From positions 236,188,666-236,252,665 of the forward strand of contig NC_080571.1 in assembly GCF_030247185.1 (NCBI RefSeq): a stretch of 64,000 nt of DNA, read 5' to 3'. This document shows positions 1-11,015 of this stretch, in pieces. The position numbers and the translations under genes were made by a program. Source of the DNA: Malaya genurostris (lineage: Eukaryota; Arthropoda; Insecta; Diptera; Culicidae). Numbering within the stretch: position 1 is the stretch's first letter; the number at the start of each line of letters is the position of its first letter. The notes under the pieces were generated by a model, which did no database searches, had not been told where the DNA came from, and was given only the letters and a program-made list of their open reading frames with translations.

Positions 1-589
1 TTCGCAAACTTAGTGCTGAATCAAAGGCTTTTAGGTATCAAAGGTTGTTATGAAATTTCAATCGAAACCGATTCAGAAATTATAAGGTAAGCTGATTGAA
101 ACTGTTTCAATATATAGGCTTGGTTAGTGTATGGCCATACGAATTTACTTTTCTATTCTGTTACCAGAAATAGTAGTCAACCATTTCACAATGTTTTTCA
201 TTCTTAGCGTATAGAAAGGTTGGGCATGTTTGATTCAGATTAACGATATTCTTGTGAAATTCAGCAGTTTAACGAATTACGTTTTCATATATCGAGTATA
301 CGAAGATTTGTATCACTTGCACATTTTATAATTTTTTGCTGTGTACGATATAATGATGATTGCCACAATACATGTTTGAAGACACATAAATGGCATCACA
401 ATCATAAAGTTGAAATGATTTGTTTGCAGTTGAAAGATATGTAGCCTGATGTGACTGTCTTGATGTTAAGACTGTACTCTCAAAATATAAAACTTTTCGG
501 TGGTTAATAATTTATTAAATTAAGGGTAGAAAAAGTTTACGTGTACAAGTGATTATCGAGATAGCTTTCAAGCAAGAAGTGGTTCTACA
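1..589. other. AT-rich stretch, no feature seen
   Basis: No coding pattern, tRNA-like block or terminal repeat could be recognised on either strand. Confidence 0.5.
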
Positions 590-1345
590 AAAAAATATGA
601 GCGCGGTCATGGAAGCGGTAGAAAAGCGGAGACATGCAACGCCATGAACGCAAGGATGGCGAGGGATTACTTCATGCGCTATCCGAACCTTTCGAATCAG
701 GACATGGACAAGCTAAATTTTCCCATTTGGTTTATCCCGTAGACAAATAAGTGTGTCAGACTTTATGTCTTCAAGGCAAGGGAGACACCTAACCGAACCG
801 ATAAACCGATAAACCGCAAGCGATTCATGCAGCCGAAATGCATAATAATGGACGACGAGTCGTTCTTTCAAGAGGACACCAAGCAGAAACCCAGCGAGTA
901 GTTCTTCATCAGAAAGTATGTTCCGGAGAAGTTCCCGTAGAAGGAAATCGACAAATTGGCCAAAAAGTAGTTGGTGTGGCAGGCGATCCGTGGGTACGGC
1001 AAAATTCGTTAGCCGCACGTAACCATTGGCACCAAATTGGCCAGATATATCAAGTAGCGCCTGCTGCTTTTCCTCACGGCCCACAAAGATGACAATCTGT
1101 TTTAACAGGATCTGGCATCGTGCCATTGTGCGAAACCGATGATGGAGTGGCATGAAGTCCATGATGTTGTATTTGTGCTTTTAAATCCACTGGTGAATCC
1201 ACCGAACTCGCTAGAAATTCGCCCCAAAGAAAACTTCTTTCCGCTTTTGAAGGGCAAGTTTCAGGAAACAGGGCAGGTTTTGGAAAACGACAAGGATTTG
1301 AAGATAGACTGCATTTTGTTCGAGTACAATCTTCACAGTACAACT
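590..1345 (+). pseudogene. Decayed ITmD37E-type Tc1/mariner transposase
   Basis: This is a relic of a cut-and-paste transposase that would have cut and joined DNA at TA dinucleotides. Pieced together over several frames, the + strand gives the landmarks in order: IMDDESFF with the first catalytic Asp (about 842-865), LVWQAI (about 970-990), DLASCHCAK with the second Asp (about 1110-1140), VNPPN then EIRP (about 1192-1225), and the tail KGKFQETGQ (about 1250-1280). These parallel the better copies at 27.3, 37.0 and 58.1 kb in this window, but the protein is clearly another lineage. Several in-frame stops and frameshifts make it dead. Antisense ORFs here are shadows. TIRs were not found. Family identity is firm; the subgroup is inferred from similarity to the DD37E copies. 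Confidence 0.75.
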
Positions 1346-1734
1346 CCGCATGAAATTGGTCCTACAATAAACGTTTATTTCACCGGTTATTCTCTTCTGA
1401 CATGAGATCTGGACCGTGTTTGGATATCGCAACAGAGCGCACAGGAGGGGTGTAACGCACAACGAACAAACAATATTGATATTGATTACATTTAAAAAAT
1501 AGTACTTTCAAGTATTCATGAAAATTATTGACTTTCTCTCAGCTAAACATGTTAGCCTTTTCAACAATTCCGATTCAAAAGCGGAAAGCAATCCTGAGTT
1601 TTGTATAAAAAATCTGAAACTTTTAGAGCAATGGTTCAAACGTACACAGAAAGAAAAGATGAAACTTACACGACATGTAAACCGATAGTACTATGATATA
1701 GACATCAGTTGAAACGAAAATCTGATTTAAAACC

Positions 1735-1905
1735 ATGATTGATGTGAAATTACATTAAAATTCATTTAGTTTTTCATTGAACAAGACTGTATATTTACAA
1801 ACCTCTTAGATTTGTAATGTAACTTTCCATTCAATTGCCTGCTCCAAATATGTGCATGAAAATAAATGTAAATTCACAAAATATTTTTATCTGTGTAGTA
1901 TTAGA
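1735..1905. repeat. Interspersed repeat, copy 1 of 2
   Basis: Shares scattered blocks with 20760-20935, including 'caagactgtat', 'gtaactttc/a.attcaatt.cctgc' and 'caaatatgtgcatgaaaa'. Class unknown. The rest of 1346-2095 shows nothing recognisable. Confidence 0.5.
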
Positions 1906-2099
1906 AATTTCAAGTAGGTATACCTACTACTTCATTCATAAAATATATCACAAGGATCAATATGTCCCGGGACTGATACATAGATGGTGTCCGTATTTTT
2001 CCATGAGTACCAACCTTCAAAAGAAATCTGTTGTAATTTTATGGCTTTCTGATGTTTGGTTATCAAAATAAAGAATTAAATTACATAGCTCAAGCCTAG

Positions 2100-2625
2100 C
2101 AAAGTGCTACGGTGATTCAGTTCCTAAAAAAAAACATATGTCGGTGCAAAGGCCGGTCAAAGGAGGTAATTACACCGGAAACAGTGAAAAAAGCTCAACA
2201 TATCGTAAATCAAAATTGCGTGAGATAGCTGAGATCTTAAAAATATCGTTCGACAGAGTGTACCCCATTTTGCATGAACAATTGTCTGTGAGGAAGCTGC
2301 TGTCAAAGTGGGTGAGAGGTTTTCTCACGGTGGACTAAGAACAACAACGACAACCATGGCGTAATTGAATGAATTTAGTTTCAAATTGCTGCTGCACACT
2401 CTATATTAATCGGATTTGACCCCCAGTGACTACTACCTGTTTGCAAATCTTATAAAATGCTCGTTGTGAAGAGATTCTTCTCCAACGAGGAAGTCATCTC
2501 TGGAACAAACACATATATCGAGGCAAAAGAAAAATCGTTCAACTGATTGTGTAGCTTGTGCTTTGAGAACTTGAAAGTACAGAATAAATGCTGTTCATCA
2601 GTTCATCGAGATCAGCAAATGCGTG
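2100..2625 (+). pseudogene. Mariner (DD34D) transposase relic with large internal deletion
   Basis: The + strand keeps the N-terminal helix-turn-helix part, KLREIAEILKIS then ILHEQLSVRKLLSKW and LLTVD-like FLTVD (2200-2337), matching the second HTH of mariner transposases. After a stop at 2338 the sequence jumps to the C-terminal part: PSDYYLFANL (about 2425-2455, including the third catalytic Asp), then KRFFSNEEVI and YIEAKEKSF (about 2465-2545). The central catalytic region with the first two Asp residues is missing and the C-terminal part is frameshifted, so this is a dead internal-deletion copy. Termini are not clear. Confidence 0.85.
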
Positions 2626-2639
2626 TGTGACAAATAATT

Positions 2640-3320
2640 TCACTCAAGTTTCTCGGAGATGGCTAAACCGTTTTCTACAAACTCAGATTCATTCATTTCA
2701 TTCACGAAATTGAAATTGTGTAACTCATTTTTCTCGTAGATGGCTGAACCGATCTAAGATTCAAATGAAAAGTTTTGAGATTCTATAAAACATCATGCTT
2801 TCAGTCAGATCCAACTTCCGGTTTCGGGAATACAGGGTGAATAGCATAAAAATGTCTATTTCACATAAATTAATCAGGTTTATCGGGTTCGCAGATTTGG
2901 ATAGTCGATAACCAAATAAACTTATTTTAGTTTTAGTGGTATTCAGTTTTCGATTCGGAAAGTACCGAAAACTTTAATTCGCACTATGATTTCTCATAGA
3001 TGTCTGTCTACACTGATTTTCAACCATTTTGAAACAAATGTAAATTTATCTGACTTCGACTACACCGATTTTCGAATTCCGATTCCAGTGTCGAATCGTT
3101 TCTCAAAGCTCAATCGTTTTCTCAAAAAAAAAAGCCAAATCGAATTTCAGAAACAAAAATTCAAATCAAAATAAACTTATAGTCCCATACAAAATCTATT
3201 AATTGTATCCAACTCTGACTTCCGATTCTGGAATTACAGAATGATGAATTTATGGAATTCAAACCGATATAGAAGATGACAATCCCGAAAAGCTATTTGG
3301 ACTCAAAACTATTGCAATTT
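2640..3320. repeat. Culicine-type interspersed repeat
   Basis: Contains the phrases 'tctcggagatggctaaaccg', 'gatccaacttccggtttcgg' and 'tacagggtgaat', which recur at 41.1-41.5, 59.1-59.5 and 61.9-63.1 kb. The block 'atttcacataaattaatcag...gcagatttggatagtcgat' (2855-2912) is almost repeated at 41233-41285. I recall such sequence as abundant in Aedes genomes. The ORF at 2986-3174 has no recognisable product. Confidence 0.75.
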
Positions 3321-4129
3321 ATTCGTCATATGGCCATACGAATCGGTTTGGGTTATGCTGGTTTCTGAATACCGGCTCTGGAAGTACCTTAAATTACCGT
3401 AAACTCTAAAGGGGAACTTACTTCGACATACCATGGAATGTTTAATCGATTGTCTCACTTTTGGATTCAAATTCGATCCGATTTGCAGTTTCGACATTAC
3501 AGAGTAATGAGTGATTAAAATCTCAAATTGCCGCTTAGAACGACGGACATTAGAATAATGTCATGAAAACTGAAGCACCGAAGAATATTCATGCAAAAAA
3601 CACATGCAGATTGATAAAAAAGGTATCATCTCACTACTAGGTGCACGTTTTTACAAAGCGATTTGTTATATTTCTTATTTTTATCTAAACTTTAACGGTA
3701 AAAGTAAAAGCGCACGAAGTTTCAGAAAAAGCCTCAAACTCGTAATTAAAATTTAAGATATTTTAATCGATTGCATTCAAGACCGACACGGCAAGCACAT
3801 ATTAAACAAAAAAGTTATCAAAATAACAGTTTATTAATTGCGGAATTTATCCCATTCGAATAAATTTAATGTTGATCGTAAAGCTGGTTTCAATATTTTC
3901 TTGAATTTGGAGATTAACCACAGGTTTATGCTTTATAAACCTTATGAAAAATGATCCACTTGGCAAGAATATCCTCTTATAGAGGCTTTCAGTAGACTTT
4001 CGTTGGGAGTAAAGTTTCAATGCAAGATTTATGATGTTTCATTGAACAGCTACAGCTACAAGTATTGACTAATATTAAAAATCTCACTTACTCACAATGC
4101 AATACGATTCATGCAAACGTACAGTTCAT
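3321..4129. other. AT-rich stretch, no feature seen
   Basis: Only short chance ORFs; no repeat ends or RNA gene recognised. Confidence 0.4.
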
Positions 4130-5612
4130 GTAGGGGAGACGGGGTTGGTTGGCCGATTTTGGCTTTCGGAATTCTGTACTCTTTCTGGTTAGACTTTTTG
4201 ATAAGCGACTTGCTCTGTTTCGAAGGTGATGTGATTTTTTTCGTTCCTGAATAAACATCAGGGAGGGTTATTAACAATCTAATGCGGGGAAAAATCGGCC
4301 AATCACCACCAGAGCCGGGGTAGGTTGATCGAGTTTGGAAAAATATGTGAAACACATCAAATGCATCTTTGGAAAACGTTCATTAGTGAAAAAAAAATTG
4401 CATTCATCATTTTGTATCATGTAGGTACGTAAGAAAAACTCCTTACTTTTTAGTCTGGATTTTTTTAGACTAGTTTCGGTAGCATAAGTAAACTTTTCCA
4501 GCTTTGCTTCTCTTTTTTCCTCCACCAGCGTAAACGCTTACATTCGATTACATTTTCTCCTCCTCCAATGCTGGTTTTATTGGGAAATCGGTCAAAATTT
4601 GTATTAACTCACGATCTATAATCTTAACTATCCTCAGAATCAGTTCACACACTCGCCTTGGGGAGAGGTCTGACTTCGTCTGGATGGCTTACATCTGCAG
4701 TAGATTTTATACTGATGAACGAGTTTTGTTCGGGATTGAGTCAATCTGGTTTCAAATTCTAAAAGTGTTGATGGCATTTAGTTCATAAAAATTGGAATCA
4801 TCTTTTTTAACGACAATTTACAACTTTTAATAATTCGTATCTCTTATTTCCATTTGTTAATAATTTTAATTTATTTTCTTATTTCTAAAAAAAGTACAAG
4901 AATTTTTCGAACTGCGAATTTCTGTTCAAAAAACGAATAACATTTCACGAATATCAAAATGCATATTTCTCTACTCTAAATTGTACCGGGTTAACAGTTC
5001 AATGGATATGACGCTGGTCTTACAAGCCAGTAGTCGTATGTTCGAGTCTCGACTTGGAAGGATTCTTAGTGTCAATAGGATCATAGTACTAGCCATGCAA
5101 TGGTTCTGTACGCTATGAATCGGCTGCGAAGTCTGTTGAAACAGAAAGACCAAATTCCACAAAAGGAATGTGTGGCCAGGACTTTGCTTTTCTACGCTTA
5201 TTTTACAACTCGACCAACCAACCCAGCATAAAATTCAGCCAACCTTTCGAGTTTTTGAGAACAATCACGATTAACAAAAATATAAATGAGATTATGCTGG
5301 AAAGCGATATACTTTTTGTAAAGTTTAGACTACCCTTTCCAATGGTACCACGTTTCTGGAAATCTGATATGAATTGATCCGCGTTACACGTATTACTGTA
5401 CAAAAACAGAAATTTACTCACCAGCACCGAAAAACAGAACAAACGTGCTTCTGTATAAACGACCACACAAAACACCTGACATTTTGTCGGTACATGGGTG
5501 ACCTTCTACTCCACCAAAATCACTATAGATGTCGCCACTGCGCACAATAGGCTTTTCAGAAAAGCAACTCGGCCAACCTGCCCCTTTGGCCAATCAGTCC
5601 CGGTCCCCCTAC
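4130..5612. mobile_element. 1.5-kb non-autonomous element with 'GTAGGGG' inverted ends
   Basis: The left end reads GTAGGGGAGACGGGGTTGG and the right end, reverse-complemented, reads GTAGGGGGACCGGGACTGA. Both continue into TTGGCC, giving roughly 26-bp imperfect terminal inverted repeats. No transposase reading frame is visible inside, so it would be non-autonomous. A tRNA-derived SINE lies inside at about 4985-5191. No clear target-site duplication was found, so superfamily is open. Confidence 0.5.
4985..5191 (+). mobile_element. tRNA-derived SINE, family 1
   Basis: Near full-length copy. The tRNA-like head (about 4986-5060) has a 5-bp anticodon-type stem CTGGT/GCCAG around loop CTTACAA, and a B-box TGTTCGAGTC. 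The body has 'ggattcttagtgtca', 'agccatgcaatgg' and 'ggctgcgaagtctgttg'. The tail ends 'aggactttgctttt'. It lies inside the TIR element at 4130-5612. Confidence 0.85.
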
Positions 5613-6690
5613 ATACGAAAAATTTTAAAATATTTTTTATCTCTATATTCCATAGTTCCATTTATATTTTATAGTTCCATGAATTAAAAAAAACAAATTA
5701 AATCGAGCATGTGATGGAGACCACATTATTCGAACTTATGCGAAAAATTGGTCATATTTATTGAAATATTGAAGATCTTTTATGTTAGTAGAGATGATAG
5801 TATTTAGGTTATATATCTGTTCTTCTTGATATAAAATAAAGATACGATATGAATAAATATGAAATGAGAAAAATTGCTAAAGTTGTATTGAACATAGTAT
5901 GAAAGATTTTTAATAGAAGCACACAACTAGCCTTTTCTTCTATATACCACGTTTGACTCATTATTGAAATCCGTGGACGGCAATGACGAGGAAATCACCT
6001 GTACTTGCACTACTGTGTCGTTAAAAATCTTGTTATTCCAACAGAAATAAATTTACGCCTGCTGGAGCTTCAATTTAAGGTCCAAGTTTTGGTTTTAGAT
6101 TCATCAGCTGCTGCATTTAACACATCAGTCGTCATTCGTTTACGTCCGTGCTATCAGGAAGGATATTGTATCTCGGTGCAAAACCTTAAAAGTGTTACAT
6201 AAGTGTTGTAAACTTTGCGTCTAGTTAGCGGTTTAAGTTGAACTGCTAAGCGGCAATGCCAGTGAAATTCAAACTACTAAAGTACTGATGAAACGCAAAG
6301 GAAATGAAAATAAATATGTTGTTTTGCACGAACCGGCTATTTTGTAACTGAGAAACCTTTATATAATCAAAAAATATTAATTTTTTTCAAAACTTATACT
6401 TCTCATACTACGCTCTGAATTACTATCGGAAATACACAATATTTTTTCTCCATTTGAGCCGTTTGTCCGGTTTGTCTTATGCACGGTATAAAAATTTCCA
6501 ATGATTCAATTAAGACAGTTCATCGAAAACAAGTCTGTTATTCAGGAGATTTCATTATTTTTTACTATTCCGACTTGCAAATAACGTAAAACTGCTTTAA
6601 TATCACAAAATATAAAAAAAGATTGGAAAATAAACGCACATAAATCATAAGCACAACAAAAATTATAACATTGCACCAGTTCATAAATTA
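5613..6690. other. AT-rich stretch, no feature seen
   Basis: No recognised element. The ORF at 6005-6202 (65 aa) resembles no protein I know. Confidence 0.4.
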
Positions 6691-6693
6691 TTG

Positions 6694-7026
6694 TTAGTAG
6701 CAAAAAATAGATTTCACTCTGAGCACTTTCTTCGTTAGACATAAACGCATCGAGACGACGAACCCTCGGAAGCGTCCTGACTGTTTCGAATTTTCACCAC
6801 TTCTTTCTTTCTTCACAGAACATACAATAACCGTTGTCATATGGAACATACTGTTGATCTGCCCTGTACCAGGGATGCCACTGCCAGAACACGGGGATTT
6901 CAAAATATACCCGTGAATTCTTCCAGTGCCATTACATGTACTAGGATAAATAGTATAATTCCAAAACACTGATATATTACAGGGGCGGCAGTCCCTGAAT
7001 TCACTGCTCCGGATCGAATCTTCCAC
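6694..7026 (-). CDS. Unrecognised 110-residue minus-strand ORF
   Basis: The ORF is longer than most chance ORFs here and lies next to the promoter-like island at 7.1-8.1 kb on the same strand. Its N-terminal half is rich in Cys, Gly and Ser and contains 'CRPCNISVFWNY' and 'TCNGTGRIHGY'. An overlapping minus frame holds a hydrophobic run (GIILFILVHVMA) resembling a signal peptide core, so the true frame is unclear. No family was recognised. It could be part of an exon of a host gene or chance. Confidence 0.15.
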   Translation of the reverse strand: MEDSIRSSEFRDCRPCNISVFWNYTIYPSTCNGTGRIHGYILKSPCSGSGIPGTGQINSMFHMTTVIVCSVKKERSGENSKQSGRFRGFVVSMRLCLTKKVLRVKSIFCY

Positions 7027-7258
7027 GGTACTGATCTATCGGTTCAATTTTCACTTCTAGACATCGTACCTCACACCGTTCTTCTACCGGCCGCTAACAC
7101 AAGAGTAATGATGATGGTGATGATGTTGTACACGATCTTGTAACAAAAGATTACCGAAGACATAATCTTGACTAGTAGATCGTTTCATCAATGGCTCACG
7201 CACCCCGTCCGTGGCCTGTTGGGGGTCTTTGTCGGCACTATGCAGATGAATCACGTAC

Positions 7259-7494
7259 CGGAGCGTCCCACTATTGGCAGGAACTTCCAACTGCCAGACG
7301 AGAGAGTACCGATCAAATAAAAGCTAGACGAAAACATCCATCAACAAAACACTTCACGATCCTCTATACACAACCTGGACTGCTTCTCCACTGGCCATCA
7401 CTGATCGCGTCAATATTTCGGATTTCGTTCAAGCGCGAAACTTCCTGGCAGCTCACACGCGCCGTGCGCAGTGGTCGCCATCAACACCACGACT
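7259..7494 (-). promoter_or_regulatory. Candidate minus-strand promoter and 5' noncoding exon
   Basis: The minus strand has an initiator match TTCAGTC with A+1 at 7494. A downstream motif GCACG at +28 matches four of five DPE positions. A possible splice donor CCG|GTACGT lies at 7258/7259. Upstream on this strand (7540-7690) is a long GA-rich tract, pyrimidine-rich on the + strand, of the kind bound by GAGA factor. The island has more CpG than its surroundings. All of this is inference from motifs. Confidence 0.25.
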
Positions 7495-7539
7495 GAAGTG
7501 AGAGTTCCCGTCCGTGCAAGGTACTGACCCAACCACGCG

Positions 7540-7690
7540 ATCCACTCGTTCTTCTTCGACTTCTCCTTTTTCTCTCGTTTCTCTCTTATTCTTTCTCCCG
7601 TTGCTCACTTATTCTCACATACTTCTACTGCTCTTCTTTCCTTTCGTCGGCTTTCTCCTCTGCTGAGCGGGATTTTCCCTCGTCTACATT
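7540..7690 (-). promoter_or_regulatory. GA-rich (GAGA-type) tract
   Basis: About 150 bp that on the minus strand is mostly G and A, with many GAGA/AGAGAA motifs, just upstream of the candidate initiator at 7494. GAGA tracts commonly mark open insect promoters. It may also be simple low-complexity sequence. Confidence 0.35.
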
Positions 7691-8200
7691 TCGTTTCCTT
7701 TTCCTGTATCTAACTCCGGTTCTTATAATTAATCAATCTCGATCGATCGAGCTTTCGGCTGTTTTCTTCCTATTCTTATTCCCCACCATACCACACCGGT
7801 GTGTATCTTCGTTGGTTTAGTCTTGTCTTGTCTTTCTTCCGTCCATCAGGCAAGCGAAGCCAGAAAGGAAGCGCAGCACACGCACTTAACGGCGTACGCG
7901 CGCGCACACAGACGGTTTGCTTTGAGCCGTAGAATTCGGTGGATGATGGGCATAAATCTTCACTTTTTGGTTTTTCGAACCACACCTCCCAGCACCGATC
8001 GTCCGTCCCTCCAGGTAGCAGCGCTTTTCGTTATTACGTATGTACATCAACGGCCGGAGGCTCTTGAACCTTCGGCTTTAGGCTAATCCAGCTCGATCAG
8101 CCCGGAACCATTAAGAGCAGGATCACGTCCGTGCACTAATTATTTAATTTGGCGTACAGAGCCTTCCGGGTCTGTCGTCAGCTTCGCGGTCACCAAAACA
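7691..8200. other. GC-richer island, unique sequence
   Basis: Holds CpG- and CG-repeat-rich sequence ('gtacgcgcgcgcacacag' near 7891) and no recognised TE. Possibly host regulatory or 5' flanking DNA. Confidence 0.3.
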
Positions 8201-9087
8201 TTCAGAGCTGTTTGTTTACAGTCAAATAGATCGAACAGACTGAGCAATTCAAAATGTGATTCTTAGATTAATTTGATGAGTGATGTTTCGGTTTCGGAGT
8301 AGCTGGATAGTAGACATCTAGTGGTTAGAGTATATAAATGTTATATGAACCAAACTAGGTTACATAAAAATCATATTGATATGGCTATGAGTCTTAAAAC
8401 CTGTTTTAACTGTGTTGTGTAAACACAGTATGTGGATTATTGTCCACAAATATACAAACATAAAATAATTTTTCATATGTTTCATCATCGACTTGTCAGT
8501 GTATAACAGTGAAGGGACCAGTCGGAGATGGAACGCAAAAATACTAAAATGGGATATGTGATTAACGTGCAAAAGGTCTTAAATTGTCTAAAATAAAATT
8601 CTCGATAAGGATTTTTCGACAACTCATAAGTAGTTCAATGAATAACAAGATCATCTAATGCGATTTACTGGCCCTTCCTAATAACAAAAATTGTTCAATA
8701 TGATGAGGGTCTCCAAACTGACTTAAGGAACTTTTACCAAAGTGGAGTTTTAATTTTGAATGGAATAATCTACTTAATATGAACGTTTCATTGTTCTTTC
8801 GGGTCTTATAGAAACCATTTTAATCAAGCAGGATTTTACCTAATTCAACAACGAGACTTATTTTTTTTAAATATGCCTAGAGCATACTAACCAGTACTGA
8901 TCACTCTTTTGAAAGGATGCAAGGCGACCATGATGAAAGTTTGAATCTACGAATTAAATTTTTCTACGGTTAATATTAGGTCTAGATCGTGTTCTACACA
9001 AAATTCAATGTTTCAAAAATAAATAAATTCTTTTAATTTTAGAGATTTTTTTGTTCTTGTGGTGACAATAACAATTTTGGTTTGATA
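8201..9087. other. AT-rich stretch, no feature seen
   Basis: No recognised repeats or coding pattern. Confidence 0.4.
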
Positions 9088-9260
9088 CAGTGGCGTACCG
9101 AGCAAATTTGGCACCTGGGGTAAAATAAGATTGGTGGTGGTTTAGTTAACAAAAAGGCTAAACTCCGGAGAGATCGCATGGATGAGCAAAAAAAAAAAAA
9201 GATCCCCAAGGATTGATTTGCCGCCCCGCCAAAAAACGTTGCGCCCGAGGTGAGTGTATT
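9088..9260. mobile_element. MITE fragment with CAGTGGCGTAC end
   Basis: Begins CAGTGGCGTACC, like the inverted ends of the element at 21161-21352, and has a similar G/C-rich interior including a poly-A tract and 'gccccgcc'. The right terminus is not clear. The CAGTGGCG start recalls hAT-type non-autonomous elements. Confidence 0.5.
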
Positions 9261-9690
9261 TCACTGTGAAAAATAGTCATGTTTATGAATAAAACAGACT
9301 GTGAATTCTCAAATCTATTTGGTGCAATGTATGTTTTAAACTAGGTTAATTTATTTAGTGTAGAGAACTTTAAAGAGAACTATTTTAAATAATTAAAATG
9401 ATCATGTGAACAATATTGTATCTAAAGCCAACGAAACGCATACGAAAAAACGACGAATGTTGGAAACAAGAAAAACATTCGAGAAAAACAACCCGAAGAC
9501 AATACTCGAACCCATAATCTTATTCAATAGGGGAAAAACGTTCAGTGGATTGAACTACGCTGGAAACGATAAATTGAATGTCAAAAAATCAACCTGATAT
9601 AACAGAGTTATGTGTGGTAATAAAAGTATCAGTTTACCCCGGATTCGAGAAGCTAGGTTCTTTTTTGCTTTGCCATTTCTTTCGTCTGTA

Positions 9691-9826
9691 TTTTTTTTTG
9701 TTAAATTATAGGAGTTTTAACGTTAAGGCTATTTGCCTCTTCGGGCCTGAAAACGGGGTTGAGAATCGAACCCAGGTGGGCTGCATGAAAGACATCGACT
9801 TACCCATCACGCAATACCGGTCACCC
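9691..9826 (-). mobile_element. Feilai-like tRNA-derived SINE, partial
   Basis: On the minus strand it has 'ttgcgtgatgggtaagtcga' and B-box 'GGTTCGATTCTCAACCCCG'. These are followed by 'ggcccgaagaggcaaat', 'gttaaaa.tcctataat' and an A-rich tail (poly-T on the + strand at 9691-9699). Same family as 17216-17369 and 22631-22782. Resemblance to Aedes Feilai is from memory. Confidence 0.8.
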
Positions 9827-9847
9827 TTTCATCTGTAATTTTCCACT

Positions 9848-10090
9848 ACACTGAAATTTACGCTTGACGTTAATTCAAGCATGCTGTAATTTCTTCGGAG
9901 ATGACACAATATTACATCTACTAATATGTACAAATAAATTTAGCGTCTGTATCGAAGTAAGCTTCAGCTCAATTAATAGTGAAGTTTATGATATGACTTA
10001 TCTTCGCATGCTTTGAATTGTGAATATTAGTAAATCGCGACGCTCCTTTTAGGTGCATCTAATAAGACACAGAAAAAAATGATTTTTTTT
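9848..10090 (+). mobile_element. MITE family A, copy 1
   Basis: Begins 'ctgaaatttacgcttgacgt' and ends near 'gcgacgctccttttaggtgc'. It shares nearly its whole length with 10577-10827, and with 21437-21687 and 21953-22182 in reverse orientation. Ends of the family read about CTTAGAAAAAATGAAATTTAC, giving short terminal inverted repeats. No coding capacity. Confidence 0.75.
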
Positions 10091-10324
10091 TCAGGCGACA
10101 TAATTCTACACTCCAAAAAAATTTGAATTTTACAGGTGACTTAATCCCTCATACGATGTAATTCATAAAGACCTAATTTGTCAAATGACGGAAGATTTTA
10201 TTTGTAATGACTTAATGTTAGATGAGCTTGAATTTCACTGGTTTCGACCGTAACTTGCGTTCTGCTAGCAGGTGCGACTGTATGAATTTAAATGCACCTT
10301 TTACCAGTCATGCAGATGCATGCT

Positions 10325-10420
10325 TCTGTGGCTCAGTTGATTAACAGACGTACTTGCGATCCAATGATTCTCGGTTCAAGTCGCGGCGCGGTTGCTATTA
10401 GTATTTTTTTTATTTCAATG
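10325..10420 (+). mobile_element. tRNA-like SINE, family 3, copy 1
   Basis: Has an A-box-like block GTGGCTCAGTTGATTAACAG and a B-box-like block CGGTTCAAGTCGCG about 35 bp later, then an AT-rich tail. A second copy is at 10920-11015. Family not recognised by name. Confidence 0.6.
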
Positions 10421-10429
10421 AATTTCATG

Positions 10430-10560
10430 TCATGGAGTCTTAGACACAATATTAAATGTTCTTCGACGTAAATTTGCGTGAACTGCGACGCTCCATTTAA
10501 GGGAAAGGATGTGAATTTAATACGGTGTAAGATCCCAGGGTTTTTTTTAAGTGTGTACAA
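10430..10560 (+). repeat. Partial MITE family A segment
   Basis: Carries 'acgtaaatttgcgtgaactgcgacgctcc' style sequence and ends 'tttttttaagtgtgtac', matching the right part and terminus of family A. Fragmentary. Confidence 0.45.
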
Positions 10561-10576
10561 ACGATACAATTCATAC

Positions 10577-10827
10577 AGTCTTAGAAAAAATGAAATTTAC
10601 GCTTGACGTAAATACAAGCATGCCGTAATTTCGTCGGCGATGACACAATGTTACATCTCCTCACATGTAAAAATAAACTTTGCGTCTGTATCGAAGTAAG
10701 CTTAAGCTACATTAACTGTTAAGTTACTGATATGACTCATCTGTACATGCTTAGAATTGTGAATGTAAGTGAATCGCGACGCTCCTTTTATGTGCATCTA
10801 TAAAAATGTAAATTTTTCTTAGTGTGT
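10577..10827 (+). mobile_element. MITE family A, copy 2
   Basis: Best-preserved copy. The left end CTTAGAAAAAATGAAATTTAC is mirrored by the right end GTAAATTTTTCTTAGTGTG. The interior shares 'gatgacacaatgttacatct', 'tgtatcgaagtaagctt' and 'gcgacgctccttttatgtgc' with copy 1. Confidence 0.8.
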
Positions 10828-10919
10828 AGATACTAAACTGTTCAAATGACGCAATCTTGTACTCGTACAGAAATTTACAGGTTCCGAATGTAATTTACAC
10901 TCGGCTACCAAGTACCGCT

Positions 10920-11015
10920 GTGTGGATTTGGTTCAGTCGATTAACTGACTTGCTTTGTGATCTAATGTTTCTCAGTTCAAGCCGCGCTGTTGATATCGAT
11001 CTTATGTTTTTTATT
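10920..11015 (+). mobile_element. tRNA-like SINE, family 3, copy 2
   Basis: Matches the copy at 10325-10420: 'ttggttcagtcgattaactg' then 'ctcagttcaagccgcgctg', a decayed B-box. It follows MITE A copy 2 as copy 1 follows MITE A copy 1. Confidence 0.5.

Noticed and set aside
7084..7290. Histidine-repeat protein (HHHHHH) on the minus strand
   Set aside because: Comes from an ATG/GTG microsatellite-like stretch; frame not supported by any homology.
10325..10400. Functional tRNA gene
   Set aside because: A- and B-box-like blocks are present, but a second diverged copy with an AT-rich tail nearby indicates a SINE.
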